Of a DNA stretch of 64,000 nt, positions 12,401 to 23,612 are shown in pieces. Within the stretch, counting starts at the first letter, position 1; each line of letters opens with the position of its first letter. This DNA comes from Phascolomyces articulosus. Its lineage: Eukaryota > Mucoromycota > Mucoromycetes > Mucorales > Lichtheimiaceae. The stretch lies in NCBI GenBank assembly GCA_025677815.1, contig JAIXMP010000002.1:992001-1056000 (forward strand), read 5' to 3'. The position numbers and the translations under genes are program-made. The notes beneath the pieces are model-generated. The model did not search any database. It was not told where the DNA came from and worked only from the letters and a program-made list of their open reading frames with translations.

Positions 12401-14243
12401 CAACAATTCTCCTCCCTCCCTGAACATTCACCTAGTGAATTCATCCGCTCAAGAGTACTAAAAGATGTTTTTCATCTCATGGATCAGATTAAAGTACCAC
12501 GTAGACATGGGCTTGCAAACGATTTTTCACGAAAGCTACGTGATGCACTTTTTGTTGTAGATGAAGATGATAAGAAAAAGGTTGAAGCAGTTTTAACACG
12601 GTACGAAACAACATGGGATGAAAAACTACTAAAAAATCCAAGGTGGATCTTTCGTCGTGTGAAACGTAAGTAGAAGTTGTTGCAACTAAAGTATATCTTG
12701 GTAATATAAAAATGTTGATAATGATATTAAACAATATATGTCCTATAGGAGCTGTTCCACCACCAGAAGTCTTGTATCCTATTATAAAAAATTTGTTTGA
12801 AACATATGGTCCTTTGAAATGTGCAAGAACAGGACGTCCATTATTTGATAATGAAGCATGGAAGAAGTCTAAAAATGTGCTATCATCGATTCATGAAGGC
12901 CACGTTTCAGATCCTCCTGGTTATTCATTCTATTTTAAAATGGGACAAGATCGAGATGGGCTCTCATTGTATCGCTGTTGTCGAGGAACCAATTCACTTG
13001 AGGGAGGCATCCATCAGAATGTAATTCGGAAGTTTGGGTCTTTTGGTGCTAGTCCGGCATTAGCTGATGGCGTCCTTGCAGATTATCGTTTGCGCCATAA
13101 CATTGATGTATGTTATTTTATGAATATAATAATGACTAAAAATGACTATAAAACTAATTTACTATTACGATGTTTTAGGTCGGAACAATGAATAGATATG
13201 GAAAAATTCACAAAGGACATTATGAGCCATGGCTCACTCAACATATAAATGATTTACGCCTGCAACTTGGATTACCAGCTGTTTATGATGAACCTGGAGT
13301 ACATAAATATGCTATTCACCTTGCTTCTTCTGACGAAAGTTTTGGTATTTCCACTCTACCCAAACCACTTATGGATCTATATAACATTCCTTCGGCAAAT
13401 AGCTCAATAGCATCCGCAAGATGCCGTACGTCTTCCTTTGATTTAGCTACATTGGTCATATTACATGGTTCAACAGCACATACACCTGGAGCACAATATA
13501 AATTTATGGCTCAACGCCAAGGGGCTGCCCATGCTATAATTCCTGTACAAACACAAGTTGAGCGCAACAAATATGATTCATTAATTCGACAACATTTTCT
13601 TCAACAAACCCAACGTAATCAACAACCTGATTTTGACAGGTTCGCAAAATTATGGTCAGCTTTTGTCGACGGAAAGACCATTTTTTATAAAGCACCGGAG
13701 CATTTACACAGTTACCACAGCAAATGGTGTGAGTATCAGAATATATGTATTACAAAGAATAGCTATAAAGAACAGTTAGAAATTTTGCAGCAGAGTTTAC
13801 GCTCTTCAACAAGAAAGCGTAATATTCCAGAAGCCCAAACTCCTGCAGCCCTTAAAATACCTCGAATTGAAGCTATTATTGATCAGGAAAATGCTACATC
13901 ATCATCAACACCATCATCGCAAATTGAAAAAGAAACTGATAATACTGAGCACATTGACTCCATTGTCGCACCGCCTTCAAACGAAACAATAAGTAGTCAT
14001 ACAGCAAATACTATCCAACAGCCAATGCCCTCAACAATACTTTATAGCCCACTTCTACCGCATCAATTGCTTTATCCGCCACTTCCTTTAACATACACTG
14101 CTCCTTATTCAAGTACCAATGCCTCTAATGGTTTACATGCACCAACACGTGTCAGACATTGTAAAACATGTCGAAGTAATTCATGCATTGGCAGAACAGG
14201 ACGAGGAACATGCCCTCTTTTGAAATCTAATAATAACCAATGA
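9402..14243 (+). CDS. Transposase with DDE-like core interrupted by a DEDDy 3'-5' exonuclease (6 exons, 1,477 aa)
   Basis: Exons are 9402-10198, 10287-11764, 11852-12172, 12252-12665, 12749-13107 and 13179-14243; every junction is GT-AG and keeps frame. Two AT-hook-like GRP motifs lie at residues 10-13 and 25-27, then an acidic stretch. A Cys module follows (C242, C245, C267, C277, C283). The transposase core has LDAKYLKGDHSF (D427) and FTDNVRGDKGF (D504). Residues about 585-740 form a WRN/RNase D-like exonuclease with all four acids: FDCEW (D594, E596), QGDLKKIE (D654) and YAALDAW (Y727, D731). The CRGTNSLEGGIHQN segment supplies E1088 as the candidate third catalytic acid. The tail is Cys-rich (C1451, C1454, C1459, C1468). 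The expected role is cut-and-paste transposition in the nucleus; what the exonuclease does (for example end trimming) is inference. The Cys module next to an exonuclease resembles an uncharacterised fungal domain arrangement, not verified. Confidence 0.88.
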
Positions 14244-14491
14244 ATATAATTTCTAAAACGACCAACCTGAACATTTTTCCATCAACTTATACTTCACAAT
14301 TATTGATACTACATACAACTATTATATTTTTGATCATATATTATATCTATCTTCTTTTTTTCTTAATAAAAACCATCATATTGCTTCATAATAGTAGAAT
14401 TTTAATTAAAAATTGGCTTCAGCTTCGCTTCGGCCAATTTTCAAAAAAAATTAATTCCTTCGGGCACAGCTATGGTACCCGGGCCATTTTT
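14244..14491 (+). other. Transposon 3' subterminal region with hairpin
   Basis: Between the transposase stop and the right repeat. A perfect 9-bp inverted repeat, AAAATTGGC at 14409-14417 and GCCAATTTT at 14433-14441, encloses a 15-nt GC-richer loop. A second GC-rich patch (GGTACCCGGGCC) lies at 14474-14485. These may be transcription-end or transposase-binding structures; the function is not shown. Confidence 0.5.
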
Positions 14492-14563
14492 TTTGGGGCC
14501 GGTGTTTGAAATGTCAGAAAAATGTCTTTTTGTCAAAAAAATGTCTTTTTTTTTTCTAACGTG
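14492..14563 (-). repeat. Right terminal inverted repeat of the transposon
   Basis: Inverse of 8998-9069 with two substitutions. Homopolymer run lengths (10, 7, 5 and 5) are identical in both repeats, which argues for a recent common origin or gene conversion, since such runs drift fast. Confidence 0.92.
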
Positions 14564-14566
14564 CTG

Positions 14567-15334
14567 TAATACGTAAATAAAGTGGTTTTTTTTTTTGCAA
14601 TTAAAATATGATAACTTTATATCCCTAATGAATATGATTGTTACAGTGGAAGAAAAAAGAATTACTTCATAATCTTGGTTCTTTTCTCATTTGTGTTCCT
14701 GTGTGTGCTGCAATTTCTCATTTTTAATTTATATAAAGAAGCATTTGCATTTGTATATTGAGCAGTGTATCTATAATATAGCTATATATAAATACATAAT
14801 TTGTGTTTAGTCAAGTAAAGGGGTAATTGTAACAAGTTAGCAAAATCAAGAATAAATCATTAGCTGGTGAATAACATACTTTTTTTAACAGTAACACGAG
14901 AATATTATTAAAAAAAGAGGACTTGACATTAATCAAGGTTTGGTGCTGTTGATGTCAATGACATAATGGCAAATAATAAAGAGTATTGCTTTGTATTGAG
15001 ATGTAGGTTTTTATTAGTTAAATATGGTTATTCAATCCTTTTCATAACAGAATTAAGAGGGCAGGAATCCCTAATATATATGAAATCTCTGATGTTGCTT
15101 TATTATTGACTAAGTTAAAGGCACTTTATCGATCTACATTTCCCTCATCCTAAACTAGAAACGTTCTTTTTTTTTTGTGACACAGTTAAAGTGAGAAAAG
15201 CTGTAAAATCCGCTGACTGTAAAATGTCTGTAAAACCTGTCGTTTTTTTTTAATGAAAGTAATTTCTTCTGTTAAAAGAGAAGGAAAGGAAAAACTATCA
15301 TGTTTATGTTGACAATGAAAAATGATTGTTGATT
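14567..15334. other. Intergenic region right of the transposon
   Basis: AT-rich sequence without open frames of note. Homopolymer T runs occur near 14586-14597 and 15168-15177. No gene is seen. Confidence 0.4.
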
Positions 15335-15625
15335 TTCGGGCAAAACTCAGGAATACAACGGGTCTTGTTGAAGATGAGATCCCAATGCGCTACCAAGTTT
15401 GGGTCTGCATGAAGAATAGGCGCCCACGCTCGTCTCCATACCATTTCTTTCTATGCATTTGTAATTCTACGTAGTGTCCGATCTGGACTATATACATTCA
15501 ACTTCCCCATGTTACTGATCAAGAATGAATTGGATAGGAGAGTGTGAATTGCTGTTGAAACCTGATGATTTAAACAGTAGGATAAGCTTAGATCAATACA
15601 CATAGGTGTAGGGTAAACCTCCTTG
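15335..15625 (-). mobile_element. Second LINE remnant (decayed)
   Basis: On the minus strand a frame of about 90 codons reads through PTPMCIDLSLSY, SPDRTLRRITNA, an in-frame stop (15451-15453), then MVWRRAWAPILHADPNLVAH and WDLIFNKTRC. The (V)WRRAW...H...F.K pattern resembles the segment just before the zinc-binding tail of LINE polyproteins. The internal stop and lack of flanking coding sequence mark it as a relic. It may be a different part of the same family as the copy at 7493-8133. Moderate to low confidence. Confidence 0.4.
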
Positions 15626-15639
15626 AGTCAGTATTAATC

Positions 15640-16168
15640 ACAATTGATTACTTCTATATATATTACGAAACAAGGGATTTAAAAGACAAGTAGAAGATAT
15701 TAGAGATTAACATTTTTACTCTAAAAAAGTTCTATAAAAAAAGCTATACTAAAAACTCGGTTTAGTATGATTTGGGAGAGGATACGTCAGCAATAAACTT
15801 AAGGAAGAGAAGTTCAAGATGATACAATAAGTATATGCATGCATAATGGCATATAAGATGTACATATTTCTTCTTATACTAGGCAATCAGATATTCTTGT
15901 CATTCGTATTTGCCGTATTCTCCTGAAGGAAACAATTTGTACCATAACATTCTATGTTTCTATTTTAGCATCCACTCTGTGGTAGAAACAGAGATACGTA
16001 GATGTTTCATTTTGTTCGTTGATACTCAACATTTACTCTTGTGAGTTGTTAAATCCCAGATTTTAATATTATTACTTAATTCTCAATACATTATTATAAA
16101 ATATAGATATGCTTTTGTTAATAGCAATATTTAAATAAAAACTCATATACGTTAATTTTCTTATCTTT
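15640..16168. other. Intergenic region downstream of recyclin
   Basis: AT-rich, no gene seen. It would contain the 3' end of the minus-strand recyclin transcript. Confidence 0.4.
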
Positions 16169-19100
16169 TTACATGATACTACAGTCTGTCATATCTTTGG
16201 TAACTACTTTTTTCACTACTGGCCAATCACTCCTACATGCTGCAAATTCAAATAAATCCTCTGTTTTCATCAAACCATGATAGCGTTCAAGATCATGAAT
16301 GACATTTTTGATATCTTGCGCCGATGATATAATAAAAAGATTTGCCAATGACTTGAGTGCAGCAAAGTAAGGCGTTACTGCCTTTTGTCGCAATGATGCG
16401 GCAAAGTCATAATACGCATTCATATCACTAATGTATCGGAATCCACCTTGTTCATTGACGACTTGTGTTTTTAAATGTTTATACAACACTCTGTTATCAT
16501 TGTAAGAGAAGAAAAACAGAGAGTTAGTCAACATTATGTATCAGTTGAAATGCTGAACGTTTTTATAATGACATACTCTGCAAATCGACGACCAATTTCA
16601 CCAAAAAAAAGATCCATTGTTGATTTTTCGGCTGCACCATTAAGCATAGATGTATTACTTCGTAAACACTCAATGGAATCCCGGCAGGCCTACATATTTA
16701 TACGCAACTAAATCAATATAAACAAGAAAATATATAGTGCAACAATTGTTTATCACAATCCCCAATCTATTGTTACCTTTGTTGGTTTCAGATCAGCTAT
16801 CATATTTTCAGGTGGGTTATAATCTTCTGACTTTTGTTCATGCGTCAAAATATACTGGACTTGTGCAAGTAAAACCTGTCATATTATAATATATTAAATT
16901 TCAGCAATTATAATGGCAACAATAGCAATAATAATTATAATAGTAAATCTTCAAATACCTGAATGCCTCGATCCATTCCATTTGCTACACAATCATCTAA
17001 TATTCTTTCGAATATTTTCTTTTCTTTATTCACTTCATTGATAAAATCGAGTTTATCAACATATTTAGACTGTATATGATGGTTAGATTAGTCTACTTTC
17101 AACGTTTTAATTTTCATCTTTCTTGGAACAGCAAAAAAGAAAGAAAGAAAAAAAAAATTCAAACTTACAATTTCTTCATCATAGTAGAGCTGAACCATTT
17201 GCTGAATGACATCACCCACATGAACCATCTCAAAGAATTCGGTTAGTGGTGGCACATCACCTGCATTTCCTTCAAGGGACTCTAGATCTGGGGTATACGA
17301 AGTAAGGTGCTCAATTGCTCTAAACAGATGAAAAATGTGAAAAATCGCATCAGTATATTCCATCATCCCATTTAGTTTTGTATACATATACTGCATCGTT
17401 CCTTTACCTATCAAAAGCTGGTTGAATATGTTGATTTCCTAATGTCTTTAATAATGAAACAAATATATGTTCATATGTCTTTTGGCTGTAATAAGGTTTT
17501 GTAATACAAAAAAGTTTATATTTCAATCGAGTAACATTCCCACGATGACATTTTATTTGTTTTTGTTGGTACTGATGCTGTTGTAAAATAAAATATAAAC
17601 TTACATTTCACCACGCATACGTCCAGGGAAACCAATCTCGATAAATCGTTCCACTCGACGTTCGGCATCTTTATTGACATGAATAAGCTGCAGAACAATT
17701 TCTAGACTCAGCAAATCTTGCATCATATCTAATTCATGCATGGCATATTTAAGATCCATGCTGCGAACGTCAGGGGATCGTAGCGAATGGCGTGAAGATT
17801 GACGTGAATGTATCGACGCAGGTGATTTTGGAGAGAGTGGTCCTGAATCTTCACCATCTACTGCAGCCGTTGTTACTACCTTGGGTGTAGATGGAGGTGT
17901 TGATTTAGGTGAACCTGTTATGGGTGAGCCAGTGCTTTGTTTGCTGTTGTCGATATCGGAAGGTTTCGTAGAAGAAGAACGTTGAAAAGGTGAGGCAATG
18001 GTTGTTGCTGCTGTGGATACTAGATCAACAGGTAATGTAATGACCTTTTTAAATGCATTTAAATAATTACTATTTCATACAATACATAAAAAAATAGATT
18101 AATATATAACAAATAAATTCTTCTATCATTTCTTTCTAACTAAATAATACCGTTTAAATGTTTCGCGAGATTGGTTTGATAAGCGGGCAGATTGATCTTC
18201 TCGCCGTACACCAGTATTATTATTCTATTCATCACAGTTTGTTAGTTTTTCCGAACCCTACGCTTAAGTTATGACACATGTATATCACAATAGAATGATA
18301 AAAAAGGAATCTACCCATTCTTCAATAAGTTCATCACACGCTGCCTTGACATAGGCTTGTTCTTCATAAAGATAATCATCCAGAAATGGTAGGAATAATT
18401 TAAATATTAAATTAATGCCTCGCTCACGATCAATTTTTCGTGGAAGATCCTCTTGTGTAAGAACATCTACAACTTGAGACATGGAATCCAAAACAATCGA
18501 AATAGTATGAAGATATAAGCGTGTTTCATGGGATTGTGCAATTCCAAGTAAACTGTTTACATAATCTGATACCTTGGCTTACGCAAGTTAGTTATCTATT
18601 ACCAACTCGATCTCTAAATTCTTTTTTTTTCATTGCATTCATTTCTAAATCACTTACCACATCTTCTAATACACGATCAACAAACATGTAGTATACATCA
18701 ACATTTTCAGGAAAAGTTTCACCCACCACATGAGATTGTTGCTTGAATTCCTCGATTACAAGTGACATGAATTTTTTGAAAGGTTCCAAATCACTGGATG
18801 ATGCTCTAATCCACATTTTAATGGATTTAATTATTCATAAATCCCACTGTTCACTCTCTTTTGTTTTTAAAAGTAGCATAAACTTACTTGTAATTATCAT
18901 CGGGATTAAATGGGTTATCAAAAAATATAGGATGTTTCTGAACAAAAGTTTGGATACAAATAGATCCACCATTCAGCGCAATTAATGCATGAGCATAAAT
19001 CTATTATCCGTAATTTTTAAACTTTAATAAACTATAAATACAGATCAATTCCAGTTCCAACTCTAATTATTGATATTACCTTCATATCAGTCGTATTATG

Positions 19101-20021
19101 TACATCATAAGCAATCTCAAATTCATGTAAAGAAGCACTCTCAAAATATTGACAAAGGGTATTCACTGCTTCGTTTATCTGCAAGGGGACATTCGGGACA
19201 AAAAAGGAGATAATTTAATGGGATGAGAGGGATTTTAAAGTTTTTTCTTTTAAGTCACCGCACTATCTCTGATATACACACGTATAAAGTTAAAATGTTC
19301 TATTTTACCTGCTTATAATCATCCACTACATGACAAGCACCAAACCCAACCAATGTATTTAATAGCTTTGCACATTCTTCTGGACTCGTTCCATAATCCT
19401 TTAATACTTTAGATTCTCTATGTTTTTGTCGTAAATCGGTATAATAAGGTAATAATCGAATGTATAATTCTTTAAAGTTTTCTCGAGATTCACCCGTTGA
19501 TTTTGCCCTTGCACGCGCACTATAAGGGTCTGTTGATAATCCTGGTATCAAAGTATTCAATGGCTTGTTATTAATTCGTATATTTATTCCAATATCCATT
19601 AAAGCTGAATTGCCAGTTTTTCCTTCTATATTTCAAACCATTCACCATCATAAATTAGTATTTTTAATTTAAGGTTTTATTATTTTTCTGTCTCATTTTT
19701 TATTATATAAAGCTAATACATTTTCTTATTATTACTATTATTATTATTTTCTTTACCTAGCGTTGCAGCTAATGCACCTGTATCACGATCGAGCATTCTT
19801 CTTAGTTTATCATCCCAAATCTCGTCATCGTAAGCAAGTACTTTAAAACGTCGGGATGCCAAGGCAACGTTTGTTAAAGATGGTACAGGCAAATATTGAA
19901 ATATACGTATGAGAATATCAGGTGGTAAAGAACGGTGTTGCTTAGGAGCAGCAACGGGTTTCAATGGAGCCGGCATGGTTGGACTTTGTGGCGACTCGTC
20001 AGGGGCATCGATAAAGCTCAT
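16169..20021 (-). CDS. RCY1: Recyclin-1-like F-box protein with Sec10-like domain and CAAX end
   Basis: A minus-strand gene of roughly ten exons. The N-terminus has an F-box, LPPDILIRIFQYLPVPSLTNVALASRRF shortened here as LPPDILIRIFQYL...ASRRF, with WDDKLRRML after it. The rest is helical and matches the Sec10/CLEC-like exocyst-type region, including LLPYYTDLRQKHR, GACHVVDDYKQV, EQGGFRYISDMNAYYDF and a final helical bundle. The protein ends CSIM, a C-terminal CAAX prenylation box as in yeast Rcy1. In yeast, recyclin works in endocytic recycling through SCF and Rab partners at polarity sites. The start is the ATG at 20021; a reading frame extends a little upstream only through a GTG. The stop is at 16169-16171. 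A Ser/Pro-rich insert lies near 17760-18040. The gene is divergent from the cyclin gene, 218 bp apart. Confidence 0.85.
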
Positions 20022-20239
20022 GTCCACAGTTAAAAAAAAACAGAAATAAGAGAGAAGGAAAAATATTGCCTAGTCTCCACAACGGACCGAGTATTTTGCA
20101 GAGCAACCAAAAAAAAAATCGCTGGTTAAATCCTATTTTTCTATCTCTGAAAGGAAAAGAAAACCCCTTCTTTTTATTTTCTTTCTCCATTTATTTATAC
20201 ATATACTCCATTCTCCTTCTTCTTCAATAATTATATATA
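20022..20239. promoter_or_regulatory. Shared promoter between recyclin (-) and cyclin (+)
   Basis: Only 218 bp separate the two divergent start codons. The strip contains several A and T runs and a TTATTTATACATATA tract near 20191-20205. Co-regulation is possible but not shown. Confidence 0.5.
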
Positions 20240-21452
20240 ATGACACATAACAATTACCACAATCTTCCTCATTTCGACTTAGCCAATCATCCTCCATCAG
20301 ATACTATCAATATGATTACTGGACTTTTAGAACGGATCACCAAAACGAATGATAAATTGCAAGCCAGCAATAGCAGCAATAGCACCGCTGCCGCCGCTGA
20401 CAAACAATACACAGCATTTCATAGTCGTTCAGTACCAACTATTGGCATCCATGCCTACTTGGCTCGAATCTTAAAATACTGCCCTTGCACCAACGAATGT
20501 TTTCTTAGTTTACTTGTTTATTTCGATCGTATGTCTCGCAACTCATCATGTTTACGTATTGATTCCTACAACATACATCGACTGGTCATCTCGGGTATCA
20601 TGGTAGCTAGCAAATTCTTTTCTGATATTTTCTTTACCAATACTCGTTATGCAAAGGTAAAAAAGGATGAATTATATTTGTCTGAAGGATTAATTTTCTT
20701 CTTTAAAAGTCTTTAAATATTTGTTATTAAACTGGTACGATAAGATCTATTTTTTTACTGATCGTTTCAATCATGTGATTCATATAATATAATAGGTCGG
20801 AGGCTTGCCGGTTGCAGAATTGAATGCGTTGGAGTTAGAATTCCTTCATTTGAACGATTATAATTTGAACGTCCCTATAGAAGAGCTGCAGCAATACGGA
20901 GATCAGTTACTTTCACATTGGGTGCGTGAAGAAGAACGACGCAGGGAACTGCACCAGTGGCGGAGGAAGGAGGTCCTTGGGAGAAGTTTAAGCACAAGTA
21001 GTAATAGTGATAGCAGCACTAGAGTCGTACCATCATCTTCTTCATCACCTATCACCCCCACCACCGCAACAACACAATTATCCACATCGTCACACTCTCT
21101 CTGTACCCTTGTGACGGACGAAGCTTCAAAGAGTCATCAATATCACCATCGTCGACAATCATCATCATCTCATTTAAAGGAGGGAGGCACAGGATCCGAT
21201 CCGTTGTTCTGTAGACAGTCACGGGCATCCAAACTTGCGCATGAAAACCGTACAACCAGGGCAGCAACAAATCGATATAGTACTACATCTTCCAGTACTG
21301 AATATCATCAATTTGCACCATCTCAAAGTTTAGATGGCATTCCTACTTCAGCAACCAAACAAATGCCACACCATCATCAACGACATTCTTGGCATATTGA
21401 TCATCATCATCGTTTACCAACTCCACCTTATAGTACCGTTATTCATCCATAA
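20240..21452 (+). CDS. Pho80/Pcl-type cyclin (2 exons, 357 aa)
   Basis: Binds and activates a Pho85-like cyclin-dependent kinase. Exons are 20240-20656 and 20796-21452; the intron is in phase 0. Residues about 20-170 hold the cyclin box: FHSRSVPTIGIHAYLARILKY, then CFLSLLVYFDRM, RIDSYNIHRLVISGIMVASKFFSD, NTRYAKVGGLPVAELNALEL and EFLHLNDYNLNV. The VGGLP..ELN.LE.EFL segment is a hallmark of the Pho80 family. The C-terminal half is low complexity: Ser/Thr-rich, with His and Gln tracts and no recognisable domain. Yeast relatives act in phosphate signalling, polarity or glycogen control; which applies here cannot be told. Confidence 0.9.
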
Positions 21453-22066
21453 TTATAATTATAATAATATTAATAACAATAATAGCACCATGCACGCAAA
21501 CAACACGCACTTATATATATATATATATACATACATATACACACATAAAATTTATTTTTCCTTTTCTTTATACTTTCAATCCATCAAATAATACCAACAG
21601 CTCTCTCACCACAACAATATATTACACTATTTTTTTGTATAAACAAGCCATAAAACCATATATACTCCTGTGTGTAAGATTTTTTGGAAAAAGAAAGTAA
21701 AAAAAAAAAGAAGGAAAGAGAGGAAGTAAAAACAGTGCGTGATACTATTGTATGGATGTTTTTTTTTGCACCTGTCATAAATAACAGGTTTTTTTGTGTA
21801 CCTGCAAGGGTGTGTGTGTGTGGATTCTTCAAGCAATTAGAGGATTTATCACCAAAAAAGACTAAGGAGTTTCTCATTGCGCTCAATTACTATACCCCTC
21901 CCTTTCTTTCGTAACTTTTAGGTTTATTTCCATGTCAATTGGATATTTATCGTAATGGTTTTTTATTGGTGGTCGTAAGCTGGTAATGGAAAAATCATAA
22001 AAAAAGTAAAATAAAGATTGCTGATGTTATTTTTTTTTGAGAATGTCTATACATGAATGGTTTCTT
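21453..22066. other. Convergent spacer between cyclin and mL41
   Basis: Contains AT/TA and CA repeats (about 21512-21545) and homopolymer runs; no gene. 3' ends of both flanking transcripts must lie here. Confidence 0.45.
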
Positions 22067-22515
22067 TTATTGTGTTGATGACTTTGGAGGAGGGGTTGCT
22101 TTACGAGAAACATATGGACCAAGCTATAGAAATATAAAACAGTTTGGATGGATATATTTATTACATTTGTGTTAGTAAATAGAAAGTGCTATTTCTGGTA
22201 AATGGCATATTCATGTTATTGTCATTACCGAAAATCCTTCAAGATCAGGAACAACAAATGTCCGTACACGATTCCAATCGACCTTATATCCACCATTCTT
22301 TGTATGTCGACCCATGGCACCACTACCAGTACCTAAAATATTATTTAAAAACAATAGGCTTCGTGTAAGGTCCATCCATCGAAGAAAAAACACCAAATCA
22401 TTCAAGCATTTCAAAAAATATTCGTGTACTTACCCTTGTAATAGTTGTGTCCACGCTTTGCGCTCATTGGTAAGCGACTTGATCCTCTTGGTAATGCTCG
22501 AATGACACCAAACAT
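22067..22515 (-). CDS. MRPL27: Mitochondrial large-subunit ribosomal protein mL41 (3 exons, 80 aa)
   Basis: A structural protein of the mitochondrial 54S/large ribosomal subunit. Exons on the minus strand are 22515-22434, 22332-22229 and 22123-22067, all with GT-AG junctions, giving 80 residues. The order MSAKRGHNYYKGTGSGAMG, GRHTKNGGYKVDWNRVRTFV, VPDLEGFSLGPYVSRK matches the mL41 signature (KGtGa.G.GRHTK.GGY..nW.KVRT+V.Pd...F.LkPYV). The first 20 residues are basic and hydroxylated with no acids, fitting mitochondrial import. It is too short and fragmented to be obvious from ORFs alone. Identification is firm on the GRHTK..GGY block. Confidence 0.9.
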
Positions 22516-22713
22516 GTTTTTATTTTACAAAGTAAAAGCCTCTCTAAATTCCGTTTGGTTATTTTAAAAAAAAAAATGGGCTTGCCGTTAGGCACCATTT
22601 ACTCCGATCCACTATTTTGGAAATAAGTCTTTGACACACTGTCAACTGGCAAAACATGGCTTCCTTTGATCTTTATTATATATGCAGATATATTTCTTTA
22701 GGCATTATTATAT

Positions 22714-23581
22714 TTACAAAGTTAGTTCTAATCCGATTTGTTGAAATGCTTGCTTCCAGTTAGGTGCTGATTCCAGCATCTTTAAACGTTCTTGATAAAT
22801 GGATGATAGCTGTTTTTTACATTTTGCTTCCAATTCCAATTCTTTTTTAGATGTTTTGGATGGACCCGAGGTACCTAGTCCAGGAATGCCTGATACTGTC
22901 CTGTGTCCGCGAATAAATGGCCATATGGTTTGATAAAGGACAATACCTAACTCTCGGGCTGACATAAATGGGAAAAGTTTGTATACATCATGAAACGAGG
23001 TTGGTAAGATCTATAAATCAGGCATGAGTTATATGAAGCTTATCAATAGATGCTCTCCTCCAATACCAAGTGTACTCTTCCTTCCATACACACATATACA
23101 CACACTTATATATAAACATACATGCTTCGTTAATATGATTAATCGGGCTGTTTCTTCGAGCTGTGTTGCAAATTTAAGACATGTTGATGCTTGAGCAACT
23201 TGTTCCATATGCCAGAACACGATAAAGTAAACCAAAACACTTCTTAGTAAATCATCCAGAGGAAATCGCGAGTTTGCAGAACATTTTTCAACAATAAGAA
23301 ATAGTACTGGGTGATCCTTAAATGCATTACCAATAGCAATGTCTCTAATATTTTTTTTTATAAATGCAAATTTAGTTTCTAAGAACAATCTCACATTTAA
23401 ATGTATTCGGATTATAAAGAAGTTACCTTGCGCATGGAATATTCTTTGGAAGTGCTTCATCATAAGCTTCTGTCGGGGCTGTTACAGATGGCCATTTGAC
23501 AGAAAGATGAGATAATATATGAAAATTGATAGCAGATTTATGCTCTTTTTTGATAGGAATAAACATAAAGTAATGATTCAG

Positions 23582-23612
<31 letters not shown>

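Larger units (their letters stand above)
8998..14563 (+). mobile_element. Complete DNA transposon, 5,566 bp, CAC...GTG ends, 3-bp CTG target duplication
   Basis: The element is bounded by 72-bp terminal inverted repeats at 8998-9069 and 14492-14563 that agree at 70 of 72 positions. The differences are at 9001 and 9062 (A in the left repeat, G in the complement of the right). The outermost bases are CAC at the left and GTG at the right, and the flanking trinucleotide is CTG on both sides (8995-8997 and 14564-14566), which fits a 3-bp target-site duplication. Inside lies one six-exon gene for a 1,477-residue transposase-exonuclease fusion with no stop or frameshift. A CACTA-type (CMC) element also has CAC ends and 3-bp duplications, but I do not recognise this protein as a CMC transposase, so the superfamily is left open. 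The intact frame and near-identical repeats suggest a young, possibly active copy. Confidence 0.88.

Noticed and set aside
9402..14243. KDZ (Kyakuja-Dileera-Zisupton) transposase
   Set aside because: KDZ elements are fungal and large, but there is no TET/JBP partner here and Zisupton elements have longer duplications; the resemblance is not specific enough.
14240..14509. 89-codon frame after the transposase stop
   Set aside because: It runs into the right inverted repeat and encodes a hydrophobic AT-driven sequence; not a second gene of the element.
8998..14563. Assignment of the transposon as CACTA (CMC)
   Set aside because: CAC ends and 3-bp duplication agree, but the exonuclease-bearing protein does not show a CMC transposase that I can recognise; left unclassified.
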